From DATHVR01 sp035461175 (lineage in GTDB: Bacteria > Actinomycetota > Acidimicrobiia > Spongiisociales > ZC4RG35): a stretch of 7,794 nucleotides of DNA. Under the pieces are notes generated by a model. That model was not told where the DNA came from, did not search any database, and saw only the letters and a list, made by a program, of their open reading frames with translations. Within the stretch, counting starts at the first letter, position 1; every line of letters starts with the position of its first letter. This document shows, piece by piece, positions 6,561-7,794 of this stretch. Position numbers and translations under genes: made by a program. The stretch spans positions 1-7,794 of the forward strand of contig DATHVR010000042.1 in NCBI GenBank assembly GCA_035461175.1, given 5' to 3'.

Positions 6561-6569
6561 GAACCGCCC

Positions 6570-7745
<1,176 letters not shown>

Positions 7746-7752
7746 AGAAGCC

Positions 7753-7766
7753 GGAAGTCGGAAGTC
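7753..7766. repeat. Two tandem copies of GGAAGTC just after the M20 gene
   Basis: The heptamer GGAAGTC occurs twice head to tail 8 bases after the TAA stop. The rest of the tail to 7794 contains no hairpin followed by a T-run that I can support, although CTTTT occurs at 7770-7774. The repeat may be chance or the edge of a larger repeat cut by the window end. Confidence 0.35.
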
Positions 7767-7794
7767 GACCTTTTCGCGACAGAATTGCGCGCCA

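Overview
The window is GC-rich, with tightly packed genes and strong G/C preference at third codon positions. It reads as a chromosomal housekeeping segment of a high-GC actinobacterium. An Acidimicrobiia-like lineage is my guess. The support is an actinobacterial-type GlnE (NLRPEG and YYxRWAxxWEFQ motifs), SLH-like repeats of the actinobacterial cysteine-containing style, and promoters with a TANNNT box almost touching the start codon. I cannot assign a genus from sequence alone.

Layout. (1) Positions 3-1280, + strand: the 3' part of a secreted cell-wall protein. A Thr/Pro/Ser-rich spacer is followed by an intact M23 (LytM-type) peptidase domain and a C-terminal region resembling degenerate SLH repeats; the N-terminus lies outside the window. 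(2) Positions 3699-1226, - strand: a two-gene operon. nadE encodes a glutamine-dependent NAD+ synthetase. It overlaps by 4 bases (ATGA) a fold-type IV PLP enzyme (aminodeoxychorismate lyase or a related aminotransferase). That gene's 3' end overlaps the peptidase gene tail-to-tail by 55 bases. (3) Positions 3772-6507, + strand, divergent from nadE across 72 bases: glnE, the bifunctional adenylyltransferase/adenylyl-removing enzyme that controls glutamine synthetase. (4) Positions 6570-7745, + strand: an M20-family metal-dependent amidohydrolase. The last 49 bases are non-coding as far as I can see.

How they fit together. Three of the four full-length genes concern nitrogen or glutamine use: NadE consumes glutamine, GlnE tunes its synthesis, and the M20 enzyme probably releases amino acids from N-acyl or dipeptide-like substrates. 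Any shared regulation is inference. The most notable non-coding pattern is that nadE, glnE and the M20 gene each lack a well-placed Shine-Dalgarno and have a TANNNT hexamer ending 6-9 bases before the ATG, which suggests leaderless or nearly leaderless mRNAs. I found no mobile elements, RNA genes, CRISPR arrays or convincing evidence of an undescribed multi-gene system.
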